64,000 nucleotides of DNA from Candidatus Saccharimonadota bacterium (GCA_017431745.1 JAFRKK010000002.1:16598-80597), one strand, 5' to 3'; shown: positions 25,848 through 36,550, counted from the stretch's first letter. The notes: generated from the letters alone by a model not told the origin. A program made the numbers and translations.

Positions 25848-27177
25848 TACCCTGAAACGTGAAACGGAGGAATTTAAACCTTTATCTGAGGTGGTGAAAA
25901 TTTATACTTGTGGGCCAACAGTGTATTCTCGGGCGCATATTGGAAATTTGACGGCATATGTTTATTGGGATTTGTTGGTTAGGGTTTTGAAGGCAAGTGG
26001 TTTTGATGTGAAGCGGGTGCTTAATTTGACGGATGTGGGGCATTTGGTTTCGGATGGCGATGAGGGAGAGGATAAGCTCGAAAAAGGAGCCGAACGCGAA
26101 GGCAAAACGGTGTGGGAAATAGCAGATAATTACATTAAGGCATTTATGGCGGATTATCGTGATTTGGAACTAGTGGAGCCGGAAGTATTAGCGCGAGCGA
26201 CAGACTATATTGAAGAGGATATGCGAGCGGTTGATTTGATGCGTGAGCATGGTTTTGTTTATGAAACAAAGGATGGGGTGTATTATGATACTGCTAAATT
26301 TGATGAGTATGCTGATTTTGCGCGACTGAATCTAGAGGGTTTGCAAGCTGGGGCACGAGTTGAGTTTTCAGCGGAAAAGAAAAATGCTTCGGACTTTGCG
26401 GTATGGAAGTTTATTCAGCCAGGTGAGCGTCACGCGATGCGTTGGGATTATCTAGGGCGACCGGGTTACCCGGGTTGGCATCTGGAATGTGCCACAATTA
26501 TCCACAAGGAGCTCGGTGAGCCAATCGATATCCATACTGGAGGAATTGATCACATTCCGGTACATCATACCAATGAAATTGCGGAATGTTTTGCAGCCTA
26601 TGGTACGAAACTATCTAGGTATTGGCTACATTGTAATTTTATTACGATTGATGGAGAGAAGATTTCGAAATCGCTCGGAAATACTTATATGCTTGATGAT
26701 TTAGCCAAGCAAGGCTTTACGGCGCTAGATTATAAAATGTGGGTACTTTCGGGGCACTATCAGAGCACGCGAAATTTTACATTTGAATCGTTGGCGGCAG
26801 CAAAACAGCGGAGGTTAAATTGGCGCAATAAAATTGCAGAGTATTACCAGTCAAATCTTCCTGGTGATAGAGATGCCATGGATGGAGTAATGGCAGCGGT
26901 GGAGAATAATTTGAATTCCCCGGAGGCGTTTTCGATTATCGATAATGCTAATTTGTCACTTGAACAATGGGGGTTAATTGATCAGTTGTTTGGGCTGAAG
27001 TTATTAGAGGACACCCCTGATATTTCGGCAAATTCTTACGCGCTGATTAAAGAGCGTGAAGAGGCACGAGAAACGCGAGATTTCGCAAAAGCGGACGAAT
27101 TACGGGATAAATTAGCAGAGCTTAATATTGAAGTTAATGATACTGCGGATGGGCCAGTTTGGCGGTATATTAAATGA
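25831..27177 (+). CDS. cysS: Cysteine-tRNA ligase
   Basis: CysRS charges tRNA-Cys. The 448-residue protein shows the HIGN ATP motif, KISKSLGN in place of KMSKS, and zinc ligands Cys in YTCGPTVY and LECATI, with HHTNE. It has a good ribosome binding site GAGGAGGT before ATG 25831 and overlaps the hydrolase by 17 nt. It ends TGA in an ATGA overlap with queH, which shows that TGA is a stop here. Confidence 0.95.
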   Translation: MLKLYNTLKRETEEFKPLSEVVKIYTCGPTVYSRAHIGNLTAYVYWDLLVRVLKASGFDVKRVLNLTDVGHLVSDGDEGEDKLEKGAEREGKTVWEIADNYIKAFMADYRDLELVEPEVLARATDYIEEDMRAVDLMREHGFVYETKDGVYYDTAKFDEYADFARLNLEGLQAGARVEFSAEKKNASDFAVWKFIQPGERHAMRWDYLGRPGYPGWHLECATIIHKELGEPIDIHTGGIDHIPVHHTNEIAECFAAYGTKLSRYWLHCNFITIDGEKISKSLGNTYMLDDLAKQGFTALDYKMWVLSGHYQSTRNFTFESLAAAKQRRLNWRNKIAEYYQSNLPGDRDAMDGVMAAVENNLNSPEAFSIIDNANLSLEQWGLIDQLFGLKLLEDTPDISANSYALIKEREEARETRDFAKADELRDKLAELNIEVNDTADGPVWRYIK

Positions 27178-27746
27178 AACTTTTGATGCATACTTGCTGT
27201 GCGCCGTGTTCGGTGTATTGTATTGATTCTTTACGCGCCGAAGGGATTGAGCCGGAACTTTTTTGGTATAATCCAAACATTCATCCGTTTATGGAATACA
27301 AGGCGCGGCGGGATTGTTTGCGCGATTTTGCTTCATCGGTAGGCGTGAAGTTGATTATTAATGAAGATTATGGACTGGATGAGTTTTGCCGAAATGTAGT
27401 AAATGACATTCCGGGGCGCTGCGTGAATTACTGCTACCGCAAGCGAATTGGCGAAACAGTGCGATATGCGGCGGAGAATGGTTATGATGCGTTTACGACT
27501 ACGCTTTTAGTGTCACCGTATCAGAAACACGAGGAGCTTAAGGCCGTATGCGAAGAACTAGCTGCGGCGGCGGGAATTAAATTTGTTTACCGAGACTTTA
27601 GGGTGGGATTTCGTGCTGGACAGGCTAAGGCAAGGGAGCTAGGACTTTATATGCAAAAGTACTGTGGTTGTGTTTTCTCGGAAGAAGAACGATACAAGAA
27701 GCAAATAGAAAAAGATTTGGCATTTTTTAGCACAAATAATAATTAA
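27174..27746 (+). CDS. queH: Epoxyqueuosine reductase QueH
   Basis: QueH reduces epoxyqueuosine in tRNA to queuosine using a Fe-S cluster and a nearby metal. The 190-residue protein has the two cysteine pairs HTCCAPCS at the N-terminus and YCGCVFSEEERY at the C-terminus, and GRCVNYCYRKR in the middle, as in QueH (DUF208). It overlaps cysS by 4 nt. queA and tgt follow 2.4 kb later after an accessory block. Confidence 0.9.
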   Translation: MKLLMHTCCAPCSVYCIDSLRAEGIEPELFWYNPNIHPFMEYKARRDCLRDFASSVGVKLIINEDYGLDEFCRNVVNDIPGRCVNYCYRKRIGETVRYAAENGYDAFTTTLLVSPYQKHEELKAVCEELAAAAGIKFVYRDFRVGFRAGQAKARELGLYMQKYCGCVFSEEERYKKQIEKDLAFFSTNNN

Positions 27747-27748
27747 TG

Positions 27749-27982
27749 TGTTATAATGGTAGTGCAAACATCTATTAATTAACAAAATGCCGAAACGTTT
27801 TATACGGAATAGACTAACAGTTTAAAATGGCATCGTGAGGTTGTCTACTGTTAGGCTATTTCGGCATAATTGGTAGATGTTTGCACCCCTCGCGGTGCCA
27901 TTTTTATACCCTCACTTAGATGCTTCATGTAGGAGTAAAGATGGTGCCGTAAGGGGGAGCAAATAAACTAAGTGAGGTAATA
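27749..27982 (+). promoter_or_regulatory. Structured leader RNA, copy 1 (candidate riboregulator)
   Basis: TGTTATAAT (27749-27757) starts a leader of about 220 nt. P1: GTGCAAACATCTA (27762-27774) with TAGATGTTTGCAC (27874-27886), 13 bp perfect. P2: ATGCCGAAA (27787-27795) with TTTCGGCAT (27859-27867). P3: CTAACAGT (27814-27821) with ACTGTTAG (27847-27854). The P3 loop 27824-27840 (AAAATGGCATCGTGAGG) can pair over 17 nt with 27888-27904 (CCTCGCGGTGCCATTTT). That segment can instead form a terminator-like hairpin GCACC/GGTGC with a T5 tail, or pair with 27941-27954 (ATGGTGCCGTAAGG). CCTCACTTAG (27910-27919) can cover the ribosome binding site in CTAAGTGAGG (27968-27977). The same plan recurs at 40397-40626 with different stem sequences. 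Confidence 0.75.
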
Positions 27983-29455
27983 ATGAAGCAACGAATAAAT
28001 AATAGTCAAAAAATTATACATAGAAGGCAGGTCCCATCCATCATAGCCGGAGCCTTGCTACTAGTCACGCTCCTAACTGGCGTATTTCTATCCAGCCCTA
28101 TCACTAAGGCCGATAGCCAAAAGACTGAAACCTCCAACGTCTCCGTTACAGTTAACTCTGCCTGTACTTTGTATGGTGGCCCAAATGGCACAGAAACTAG
28201 TGGTAGTAGCATTTATAGTGCTAGCATAGACCCAGGCACCTCAGCTGAAATTAATGGTAGCAAACTCACTACCATTTGTAATGATCCTAATGGCTATTCA
28301 CTCTATGCTATTGGCTATTCTAATGATGCTTATACTACACCTACTAATACTCAAATGATAGGAAGTGGTGGTATTGGTAATATCAATACTGGCACTAGTG
28401 GCACCAGTGCATCCTGGTGGGCTATGAAGATTAACCCAGTATCAGGTAGTAACCCTACCATTAAAAACGGCTTTAATAGTTATCATGTAGTACCGCAAAC
28501 TTACACCCAAATCGCTAAATACGAATCAGCTACTACTAGCTCCTCATCTACTGGTGCCCAGGCTCAAGTTAAATACAATGTCTATATTAGTAGCGGCCAA
28601 ACTGCCGGTACCTATACAGGCAAAGTAAAGTACACGATGGTCCATCCAAACAATGCCGCTGCACCAAGCACCAAGACTATTGCCGATGCTACTTATATGC
28701 AGGAAGTAGGAAGCTGTCCATCCACGCTTACTACTGGTATGGTCTATCAGCTAACAGATAGTCGTGATAACCAAAAATACTTAGTTGCTAGACTCAAAGA
28801 CGGTAACTGTTGGATGCTCCAAAACTTAAAACTCGGTAGAACCGTCACCTCTAGCAATACGCCACTAACTCTTACTCCCACCAATTCCGATGTAGGTAGC
28901 AATTACACTCTAAATTACACAGACATCCCATCGGGCGGTAAGTTCCACGCCTATACGATTGATGGCACGCAGTATCAGAACAACAACACCGAGTTCTACT
29001 GCACCGGTGATGGTACTGCTAGCGACTGGGAATCCTGCTACTATAACTGGTACACTGCCACAGCCGGTACTGGTACTACTTATATCGCCACACAAGGACA
29101 GAACGTCAATAACAGCATCTGCCCAGCCGGTTGGACTTTACCTACTCAACCACAATTCAGTGCCTTATACAACCAGTATCCATCCGCCGCTCAGATGGAA
29201 GTAGCAAACCCTACCACCACCAAGGAAAACACTCCCACCGTAGGCCAAGTCACAAACACTCCTGGCTTCCTGCTTAGCGGCTACTACAACGCTGGTGGAG
29301 CCAACGAATTAGGCTCCTACGGCAGCTACTGGTCTCGTACCGCGTATATCGCACAGAACGCGTACCGCCTGGGCATGAGTACTTCTAGCGTCTTCCCTGC
29401 GGGCAGCACCAGCTACAAGTACAACGGGTTCACCGTACGCTGCTTGGCGGAGTAG
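27983..29455 (+). CDS. FISUMP-type surface protein behind structured leader
   Basis: This 490-residue protein has a basic start, a signal anchor at about residues 20-42 and a Ser/Thr-rich beta region (45-235). A FISUMP domain (about 245-490) follows, with YQLTDSRDNQKYLVARL, CWMLQNLKLG, CPAGWTLPTQPQF and a C-terminus ending FTVRCLAE. The domain is a lectin-like fold seen on the surface of Bacteroidetes and CPR cells. It is a close paralogue of the protein at 38975-40396, with matching N-terminal and middle parts; residues after VGQVTNTPG differ most. AGTGAGG is the ribosome binding site before ATG 27983 and can be hidden in a leader stem. Codons are richer in C than in neighbouring genes, which suggests a different origin. 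Confidence 0.75.
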   Translation: MKQRINNSQKIIHRRQVPSIIAGALLLVTLLTGVFLSSPITKADSQKTETSNVSVTVNSACTLYGGPNGTETSGSSIYSASIDPGTSAEINGSKLTTICNDPNGYSLYAIGYSNDAYTTPTNTQMIGSGGIGNINTGTSGTSASWWAMKINPVSGSNPTIKNGFNSYHVVPQTYTQIAKYESATTSSSSTGAQAQVKYNVYISSGQTAGTYTGKVKYTMVHPNNAAAPSTKTIADATYMQEVGSCPSTLTTGMVYQLTDSRDNQKYLVARLKDGNCWMLQNLKLGRTVTSSNTPLTLTPTNSDVGSNYTLNYTDIPSGGKFHAYTIDGTQYQNNNTEFYCTGDGTASDWESCYYNWYTATAGTGTTYIATQGQNVNNSICPAGWTLPTQPQFSALYNQYPSAAQMEVANPTTTKENTPTVGQVTNTPGFLLSGYYNAGGANELGSYGSYWSRTAYIAQNAYRLGMSTSSVFPAGSTSYKYNGFTVRCLAE

Positions 29456-29508
29456 AGCTCTGTTCCAGGTTGTTCCGGGCCTCCAACCTCGCCTATGCCA
29501 AGAGAATG

Positions 29509-29680
29509 TGTTATAATATGTGGCTCTATTAGTACCCGAATATAGTTATGGGTTAGCTTTATTCCGCTCAAGGTTGCGTTAGTTAGATTTGTTGTTTACA
29601 ATAAAGCCAGTATAACCGTTCTAACAATTTAATATATTGATAATCTCGGCTTTTGGGCTGGGATTTTGTGAGGTAAATAT
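29509..29680 (+). promoter_or_regulatory. Promoter and possible structured leader of nuclease gene
   Basis: TGTTATAAT (29509-29517) predicts a leader of about 155 nt, unusual in a window of leaderless genes. GCTTTATT (29556-29563) pairs with AATAAAGC (29600-29607). AATCTCGGC and GCTGGGATT (29642-29664) form a hairpin with short T tail just before the ribosome binding site GTGAGG. Alternatively the region holds a small RNA. No similarity to the 27758 leader is seen beyond general form. Confidence 0.45.
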
Positions 29681-30097
29681 ATGAAAAGAATAAAAAGGGG
29701 AGTAGTAAATTATTCCAAGCTTAATACTCCGCCCGAAAAGCACGAAAGGATGACGGCAAATTATTTTGCCGATAGAGGTTTTAACGTTGTTTTTATCAAA
29801 CCAAGCTCTATCAAAGGAACGAATAGTCCTGATTTTGAAATGGATGGGAAAATATGGGAAACAAAGAGCCCCATTAAATACAGCAAGCGCTCTTTTGAAG
29901 ATAATTTAAAAAAGGCAGTGAAACAATCTAAAAATGTTATTTTTGATTTAAGGCGACTAAGTAAATTCGATGAAAAAATATATCTGAAAGAGTTACGAAA
30001 GTGGTCAGGGCTTCGAGGAGTGAAGACTTTAATTGTTATAACGAAAGATGGTAGAGTATTGACTATAAAAGGGAAATTTGCTATAATTGGATTATAG
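29681..30097 (+). CDS. Toxin-like nuclease, CdiA C-terminal type (PD-(D/E)XK)
   Basis: This 138-residue basic protein resembles the toxic tips of contact-dependent inhibition proteins. PPEKHERMTANYFADRGFNV is the entry segment and SPDFEMDGKIWETKSP holds the D...ExK residues of a PD-(D/E)XK nuclease; VIFDLRRL and LIVITKDGRVL follow. Such domains cut tRNA or DNA. It stands alone without the large CdiA body, a secretion signal or a recognisable immunity gene, so it could be a stand-alone nuclease, a toxin remnant or a tRNA-processing enzyme. GTGAGGT precedes ATG 29681. A terminator follows at once. Confidence 0.5.
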   Translation: MKRIKRGVVNYSKLNTPPEKHERMTANYFADRGFNVVFIKPSSIKGTNSPDFEMDGKIWETKSPIKYSKRSFEDNLKKAVKQSKNVIFDLRRLSKFDEKIYLKELRKWSGLRGVKTLIVITKDGRVLTIKGKFAIIGL

Positions 30098-30144
30098 GTG
30101 GCCCGACCTCGTGCTGGATAGCGGGAGGCCCAAGGTCACTTTTT
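30098..30144 (+). terminator. Terminator after nuclease gene
   Basis: GTGGCC pairs with GGTCAC, enclosing an inner CCTC/GAGG stem, followed by T5. It starts just after the stop at 30097. Confidence 0.65.
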
Positions 30145-30176
30145 GTTATCTGGAAAATGTGTTATAATATGTGGAT

Positions 30177-32461
<2,285 letters not shown>

Positions 32462-32479
32462 TATGTTATAATTATAAGC

Positions 32480-34231
32480 ATGAACGATTTGCAGGATGGG
32501 CAGTATTTTTATCATCCGCTGGAAAACATTGAGGATGTAGATATTTTTTATGAGGCGACGGAGCGGACGCATTTGACCAAGGCTATTTCAGAGGAACGGC
32601 CGTATACTTATTGGACGATTGAGTTATATGATAAGGAAAATGGGATTCGTGGTGGTGGGGGACTAGGAATTTTAGCGGCGGATACTAGGCGGGTTGCGGA
32701 ACAGATGGAGGTACCATTTGCCCTGATTACACCGTTTTACCCCTCGGAAGTACACCAAAAAATGGTGAACGGTGTGGTGGTAGACGAACATGTGCCAGTG
32801 GATTACCGAAAATATGGGTTTAAGTTTATTGATAAAGTCAACGTGAAATGCTGTGATAATTTGTGCGCGCTGGATGTGATAGAAAAAAAGTTCAAAAACA
32901 CACGCATTATTGCGATTACGGAACCGAATTTTGGGGAACTTTATTCTGGGATGAGCGGCTCGGACCACCGTTTGTACCAGGAGGTAGCTTTAGGGTTTGG
33001 TGGTTATGCGGCTTTGAAATTGATTGGTTTGAAGCCCGCTATCATGCAGTTAAATGAGGTGGCGACTTTCTTCGCGGCTTTAGCAAGGCTGGATGAGCTG
33101 GCACGCAACGGGATGGATTTTTACGAAGCGGTGGTTTATACCCGTAAGCACACTTTGTATACAAATCATACTTTGGTACAGGCGGCAGAGGCGGAGTTTT
33201 CATATGAGCAGTTTGAGCGGTTTGTTTTTCCAAATTTGAAGTCACTAGCGGTGAAAAAATGGCTGTCGGATAAGTTTACGGATGGGCACATTAAGTTGTC
33301 ATCCGTGACGATTGAAATTGCGGAGCTGCGTTCGGGAGTGTCTAAATTACACGCGCGGGTGGCAAATTACCGCGATGTGGCCGGGAACAAGGTAAAGTTT
33401 AAGGCGATTACTAACGGAATTGATATGAAAACCTGGGTGTTGCCGGATATTTTGGAGTTTTATCAGTCCATTGGGGCGCTTGACGATGTTTTGGCGCCGA
33501 CGGAAGGATATGCGAACAAAATTGACCAACTGACGGCGGACGACATTAGGCGATTTAAACGGAAAGGGCGCGGAGTTTTGAATGAGGTGTTACGTTCGCG
33601 ACCGAACCAATATGGCAAAAAGTTAGAGTTTGGTGATGATGATTTTATTTACGATTTTAAACGGAGGTTTGTGGATTATAAGCGGCCAGAGTTGGTGTTT
33701 AGGGACCCTAAACGCCTCCGCAGGATATTAGAAGCGCACAATGCACACTATATTTTGACTGGGCGAGTACATGCGGGGGATGCGACGATGTCCGGGAAGC
33801 TGAAGCGGGTGCTAGAGATTATCGACGGTGATGAGTATTTGCGTGAACACGTACATTATATTACGGATTATGACGAGAAGTTGGCTTTTGGCCTGTCGTG
33901 TGGGTCGAATGTGGCGATTAATATCCCGATTGTGGGGCTAGAGGCTTGCGGAACTTCCTGGATGAAGGACGTGGCAAATTTGAATGTTTTGATTTCGACG
34001 CATGATGGTGGAGTGGCGGACGGGTCAATTAATTCGTACCTCAACGTGTCTGGAACAAATGAAAATGTGGAACTTGAAATGTTATACCAGCAAATGGAAG
34101 CGGCGGCGGAGATTTGGGAAAATGATTTTGATCTGGAATACACCTTGAAGACCCAGCTTGACACCTTCCTACCGGTAATCTCCGGCGCTAGGATGATGCA
34201 GGATTATCTTGACTTTCTATTTCCGGTGTAG
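32480..34231 (+). CDS. Alpha-glucan phosphorylase (GT35)
   Basis: This 583-residue enzyme splits alpha-1,4-glucans with phosphate to glucose 1-phosphate. Visible motifs are GGGGLGILAAD, YTNHTLVQAAE, FKAITNGIDMKTW, RRFVDYKRPE, GRVHAGD, and the pyridoxal-phosphate region EACGTSWMKDVANLNVLIS with its Lys. It is of the short Thermotoga type, without the long N-terminal regulatory part of E. coli MalP (about 800 residues). It fits with the GH97 enzyme for using imported maltodextrins or stored glycogen. TGTTATAAT (32464-32472) leaves 7 nt before ATG 32480; leaderless. Confidence 0.85.
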   Translation: MNDLQDGQYFYHPLENIEDVDIFYEATERTHLTKAISEERPYTYWTIELYDKENGIRGGGGLGILAADTRRVAEQMEVPFALITPFYPSEVHQKMVNGVVVDEHVPVDYRKYGFKFIDKVNVKCCDNLCALDVIEKKFKNTRIIAITEPNFGELYSGMSGSDHRLYQEVALGFGGYAALKLIGLKPAIMQLNEVATFFAALARLDELARNGMDFYEAVVYTRKHTLYTNHTLVQAAEAEFSYEQFERFVFPNLKSLAVKKWLSDKFTDGHIKLSSVTIEIAELRSGVSKLHARVANYRDVAGNKVKFKAITNGIDMKTWVLPDILEFYQSIGALDDVLAPTEGYANKIDQLTADDIRRFKRKGRGVLNEVLRSRPNQYGKKLEFGDDDFIYDFKRRFVDYKRPELVFRDPKRLRRILEAHNAHYILTGRVHAGDATMSGKLKRVLEIIDGDEYLREHVHYITDYDEKLAFGLSCGSNVAINIPIVGLEACGTSWMKDVANLNVLISTHDGGVADGSINSYLNVSGTNENVELEMLYQQMEAAAEIWENDFDLEYTLKTQLDTFLPVISGARMMQDYLDFLFPV

Positions 34232-34243
34232 TATACTATTGAC

Positions 34244-34265
34244 AAGCTTGTGATAAGCTTTTTTT
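34244..34265 (+). terminator. Terminator between phosphorylase and secE
   Basis: AAGCTT, loop GTGAT, AAGCTT, then T5 (34244-34265). It lies between the phosphorylase stop and the secE ribosome binding site; a TATACT box at 34232-34237 just upstream may be the secE promoter, in which case the hairpin is in its leader. Confidence 0.55.
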
Positions 34266-34281
34266 GATAATAAGGAGTAAG

Positions 34282-34668
34282 ATGGCTAAAATTACAAGAA
34301 TCAAGGCAAGTGACGGCCCTTCAAAGAAGGAGGCCAAAGACGAGCCGGCAATTACTCGTAAAAAAGTTGTTGTCAAAGACAAAAAAACGGAAAAAGCCAA
34401 AGCGGCCAAGGTAAAAAAAGCCGAAAAAGCCGTAAGTAAGGTTGATAAAAAAGACGAAAAGAAACCGTTTATTTTAATCCGTCCGTTTGTGGCGCTATTT
34501 AGGTATTTGCGCGATTCGTGGATGGAACTTCGCCAGGTGCGTTGGCCAAGCCGTAAGGCGACTTGGAAGATGGTGCTAGCAGTAATTGTTTATACTTTGC
34601 TGTTTATGGCACTAATCGCGGTACTGGATTTGGTATTTAGTAAACTATTTAATTTAATTTTAGGATAA
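34282..34668 (+). CDS. secE: Preprotein translocase subunit SecE
   Basis: SecE clamps SecY in the Sec channel. The 128-residue protein has a Lys/Glu/Ala-rich cytoplasmic N-terminal part of about 60 residues, then the amphipathic helix FRYLRDSWMELRQVRWPSRK and one membrane segment (about 96-120). The conserved VRWPSRK marks SecE. AAGGAG stands 6 nt before ATG 34282. Followed by nusG after 9 nt, the classical order. Confidence 0.9.
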   Translation: MAKITRIKASDGPSKKEAKDEPAITRKKVVVKDKKTEKAKAAKVKKAEKAVSKVDKKDEKKPFILIRPFVALFRYLRDSWMELRQVRWPSRKATWKMVLAVIVYTLLFMALIAVLDLVFSKLFNLILG

Positions 34669-34677
34669 GGAGTTGAT

Positions 34678-35226
34678 ATGGCAGTAAATAGATATGATGA
34701 CACTAGAGCGTGGTACGCGATTTCAACGTACTCCGGCTACGAGGACAAGGTAGCGGATTCGATTAACCAGAGAACCGGCACCGCGGAAATGGCCGATAAG
34801 ATTTTTGAAGCGATTGTACCAAAGGAAAAACAGATTGAAATCAAAAATGGTAAGCGCAAAATTGTGGATCGAAAGATTTTGCAAGGCTATGTGTTGGTTG
34901 ATATGAAGTTATCTGATGAAACTTGGTATATTATCCGCAACACTCCTGGTGTGACTGGTTTTATTGGTACTGGTACGCAGCCGACGCCGGTGTCCGAGAA
35001 GGAAATCACTAAGATTAAGAAGCGGATGGGCGTGGAAGACCCGAAGTTCTCAGTGAAATACGAGGTTGGCGAAGTAGTTTCGATTACCGATGGGCCATTT
35101 AAGGGCTTTGATGGGTCGATTTCGGAAATTGACGCAGCAAAAGGTAAGCTGAAGGTGATGGTGTCGATGTTTGGACGCGAAACACCAGTTGAGCTCGATG
35201 CTTTACAAGTAAAACAACTTAATTAG
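34678..35226 (+). CDS. nusG: Transcription termination/antitermination protein NusG
   Basis: NusG binds RNA polymerase and links transcription to translation or Rho. This 182-residue protein has the NGN domain (AWYAISTYSGYEDKVADSI, GYVLVDMKLSDETWYIIRN, VTGFIG) and a KOW domain (VSITDGPFKGFDGSISEID). Ribosome binding site AAGGAG. Ends just before a palindromic element that also acts as a terminator. Confidence 0.95.
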   Translation: MAVNRYDDTRAWYAISTYSGYEDKVADSINQRTGTAEMADKIFEAIVPKEKQIEIKNGKRKIVDRKILQGYVLVDMKLSDETWYIIRNTPGVTGFIGTGTQPTPVSEKEITKIKKRMGVEDPKFSVKYEVGEVVSITDGPFKGFDGSISEIDAAKGKLKVMVSMFGRETPVELDALQVKQLN

Positions 35227-35363
35227 CAACCAAAATAGTGCTCCTCGGACACGGGTCGGCTCGGCCCGTCGTCACGGGCGAGCCGCCCTAATTCGACGCT
35301 ACGCTACGTCTTCGACGAGCGGTCGTAACCTCCGAAATGTCCTCGGAGCACTTTTTTGTTTGC
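35226..35363 (+). repeat. Palindromic element, type A copy 3 (terminator-like)
   Basis: Arms GCAACCAAAATAGTGCTCC (35226) and GGAGCACTTTTTTGTTTGC (to 35363). The core stem is CGGCTC/GAGCCG around CCCGTCGTCACGGGC, and the second hairpin has gained an extra 24-bp insert with GACGCTACGCTACGTC. The right arm gives a T6 run, so the element probably ends nusG transcripts. Confidence 0.85.
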
Positions 35364-35423
35364 TTTTTTGGTGCTTATTTGGTATAATTATTAAGTTACG
35401 CACTAGAAAGGTAATTATTAAAA

Positions 35424-35852
35424 ATGGCAGAAAAGAAAGTTATTGGGAATTTGAAATTACGAATCCCGGCCGGTCGGGCGACCGCTGGACCTCCAGTTGG
35501 TTCAACGCTTGGTCAGTGGGGTCTTAATATGATGGATTTCATTAATCCATTTAACGAAGCCACCAAGGATTTGATGGGCAAGAACGTTATCGTTCATATC
35601 CAAGTTTATGAAGATCGAACCTTTGACTGGAAATGTTTGGGACAACCAGCGGATGATTTGATTCGCGAAGCGATTAAAATCCAAAAGGGCTCGGGTAAAC
35701 CGAACGTTGACAAGGTTGGAACTATCACTAAGGCTCAACTTCAAGAGATTGCCGAGAAAAAGATGGACCAACTCAACGCAGTTGATATCGAAGGAGCAAT
35801 GAAGATTATTGCTGGTACGGCTCGTTCGATGGGTGTAACGGTTGAAGAGTAA
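35424..35852 (+). CDS. rplK: 50S ribosomal protein L11
   Basis: L11 binds the GTPase centre of 23S rRNA. This 142-residue protein has the N-terminal proline-rich LRIPAGRATAGPPVGSTLGQ and a C-terminal RNA-binding domain ending IIAGTARSMGVTVEE. TGGTATAAT (35380-35388) and GAAAGG in the leader precede ATG 35424. A terminator follows, so rplK is not co-transcribed with rplA as in most bacteria. Confidence 0.93.
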   Translation: MAEKKVIGNLKLRIPAGRATAGPPVGSTLGQWGLNMMDFINPFNEATKDLMGKNVIVHIQVYEDRTFDWKCLGQPADDLIREAIKIQKGSGKPNVDKVGTITKAQLQEIAEKKMDQLNAVDIEGAMKIIAGTARSMGVTVEE

Positions 35853-35866
35853 TCCGTTATTTAAAT

Positions 35867-35904
35867 AAATCAAGTCTTGCTAAAAATGCGAGGCTTGATT
35901 TTTT
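35867..35904 (+). terminator. Terminator after rplK
   Basis: AAATCAAGTCTTGC pairs with GCGAGGCTTGATTT with G-T pairs, then T tract. Confidence 0.8.
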
Positions 35905-35958
35905 AACATAAGTGTGGTATAATAGTAAGATGATTATATTTTTTAGGAGGGGTAAAAA

Positions 35959-36432
35959 ATGTCAGAACCTTACACGACAAGAGACGAGTTGATTGACGAG
36001 GCCGTAGTGCTTTGGAAAAAACATGGCGTTAGCTACCGTACGCTCATGGTGGATTACCACAACAACCTGAAAATACGCCGAAAGCTAGGGTTAAAAGTGA
36101 ATAGGCTTAATCGCCTATTTCTGGATGAATATCCGGATATCCCCTATATGGAGTTTGGCGCCATAACACAGGTTAAGGAATACCTGCAAACGCTGGATAC
36201 TTGGTATATCCTAGCGCAGGTAAACAAAGCGAGGACTTTTGATGACATCGATATCGTAAAAGCTTTGCTAGGGCACAAAAACAGCTCGGAAAGAATGTTT
36301 CAAGCCTATATGGATGAGAGGGAAAATGGCCGCAGAGACTATTCCGCAGCAATTAATCCTGATGCCTGTGGCAGTGGGAAGCACTTCAATCGCACCAGAA
36401 TTTCGTATTCTGGAGATGTCAACAGTCTCTAA
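35959..36432 (+). CDS. Unknown protein between rplK and rplA
   Basis: I do not recognise this 157-residue soluble protein. It is mostly helical, with basic segments (NNLKIRRKLGLKVNRLNRLF) and no membrane part. The final 30 residues (ACGSGKHFNRTRISYSG) are basic. The gene has its own promoter TGGTATAAT (35915-35923), a strong ribosome binding site AGGAGGGG, and its own terminator, so it is an independent unit inserted into the L11-L1 gene pair. A leaderless ATG at 35930 opens a 20-codon frame overlapping its start. Confidence 0.6.
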   Translation: MSEPYTTRDELIDEAVVLWKKHGVSYRTLMVDYHNNLKIRRKLGLKVNRLNRLFLDEYPDIPYMEFGAITQVKEYLQTLDTWYILAQVNKARTFDDIDIVKALLGHKNSSERMFQAYMDERENGRRDYSAAINPDACGSGKHFNRTRISYSGDVNSL

Positions 36433-36438
36433 TTCTAA

Positions 36439-36470
36439 GGGAGTCTTACGAGACTCCCTACTTGCTTTTT
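36439..36470 (+). terminator. Terminator after unknown gene
   Basis: GGGAGTCT, loop TACG, AGACTCCC, then TACTTGC and T5. Confidence 0.8.
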
Positions 36471-36481
36471 AAGAGGTTATT

Positions 36482-36550
36482 TGCTATAATTAGCATCAGT
36501 TAAAATAATTGTGGGAGGCTTTTGCCGGTTGCACCACAGAAAGGATATTT
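36482..36550 (+). promoter_or_regulatory. rplA promoter and L1-binding leader hairpin
   Basis: TGCTATAAT (36482-36490) starts a leader of about 55 nt. The hairpin from TGTGG (36510) to CCACA (36538) carries GTGGGAGGCTTTTGCC, which copies the L1-stalk sequence of 23S rRNA (GUGGGAGGCUUU). L1 could bind here and stop its own translation, as known for L1 operons. AAAGGA is the ribosome binding site. Confidence 0.65.

Noticed and set aside
27749..27982. tmRNA, RNase P RNA or SRP RNA
   Set aside because: No tRNA-like ends, no SRP GGUCAGG/GGAAG loop motifs and no RNase P conserved segments; it leads directly into a coding gene and has a second copy before a paralogue.
35930..35992. Leaderless 20-codon ORF before the unknown gene at 35959
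   Set aside because: The promoter spacing would fit a start at 35930, but the frame is short, runs through the strong ribosome binding site of the next gene and shows no protein-like pattern; probably only leader sequence.
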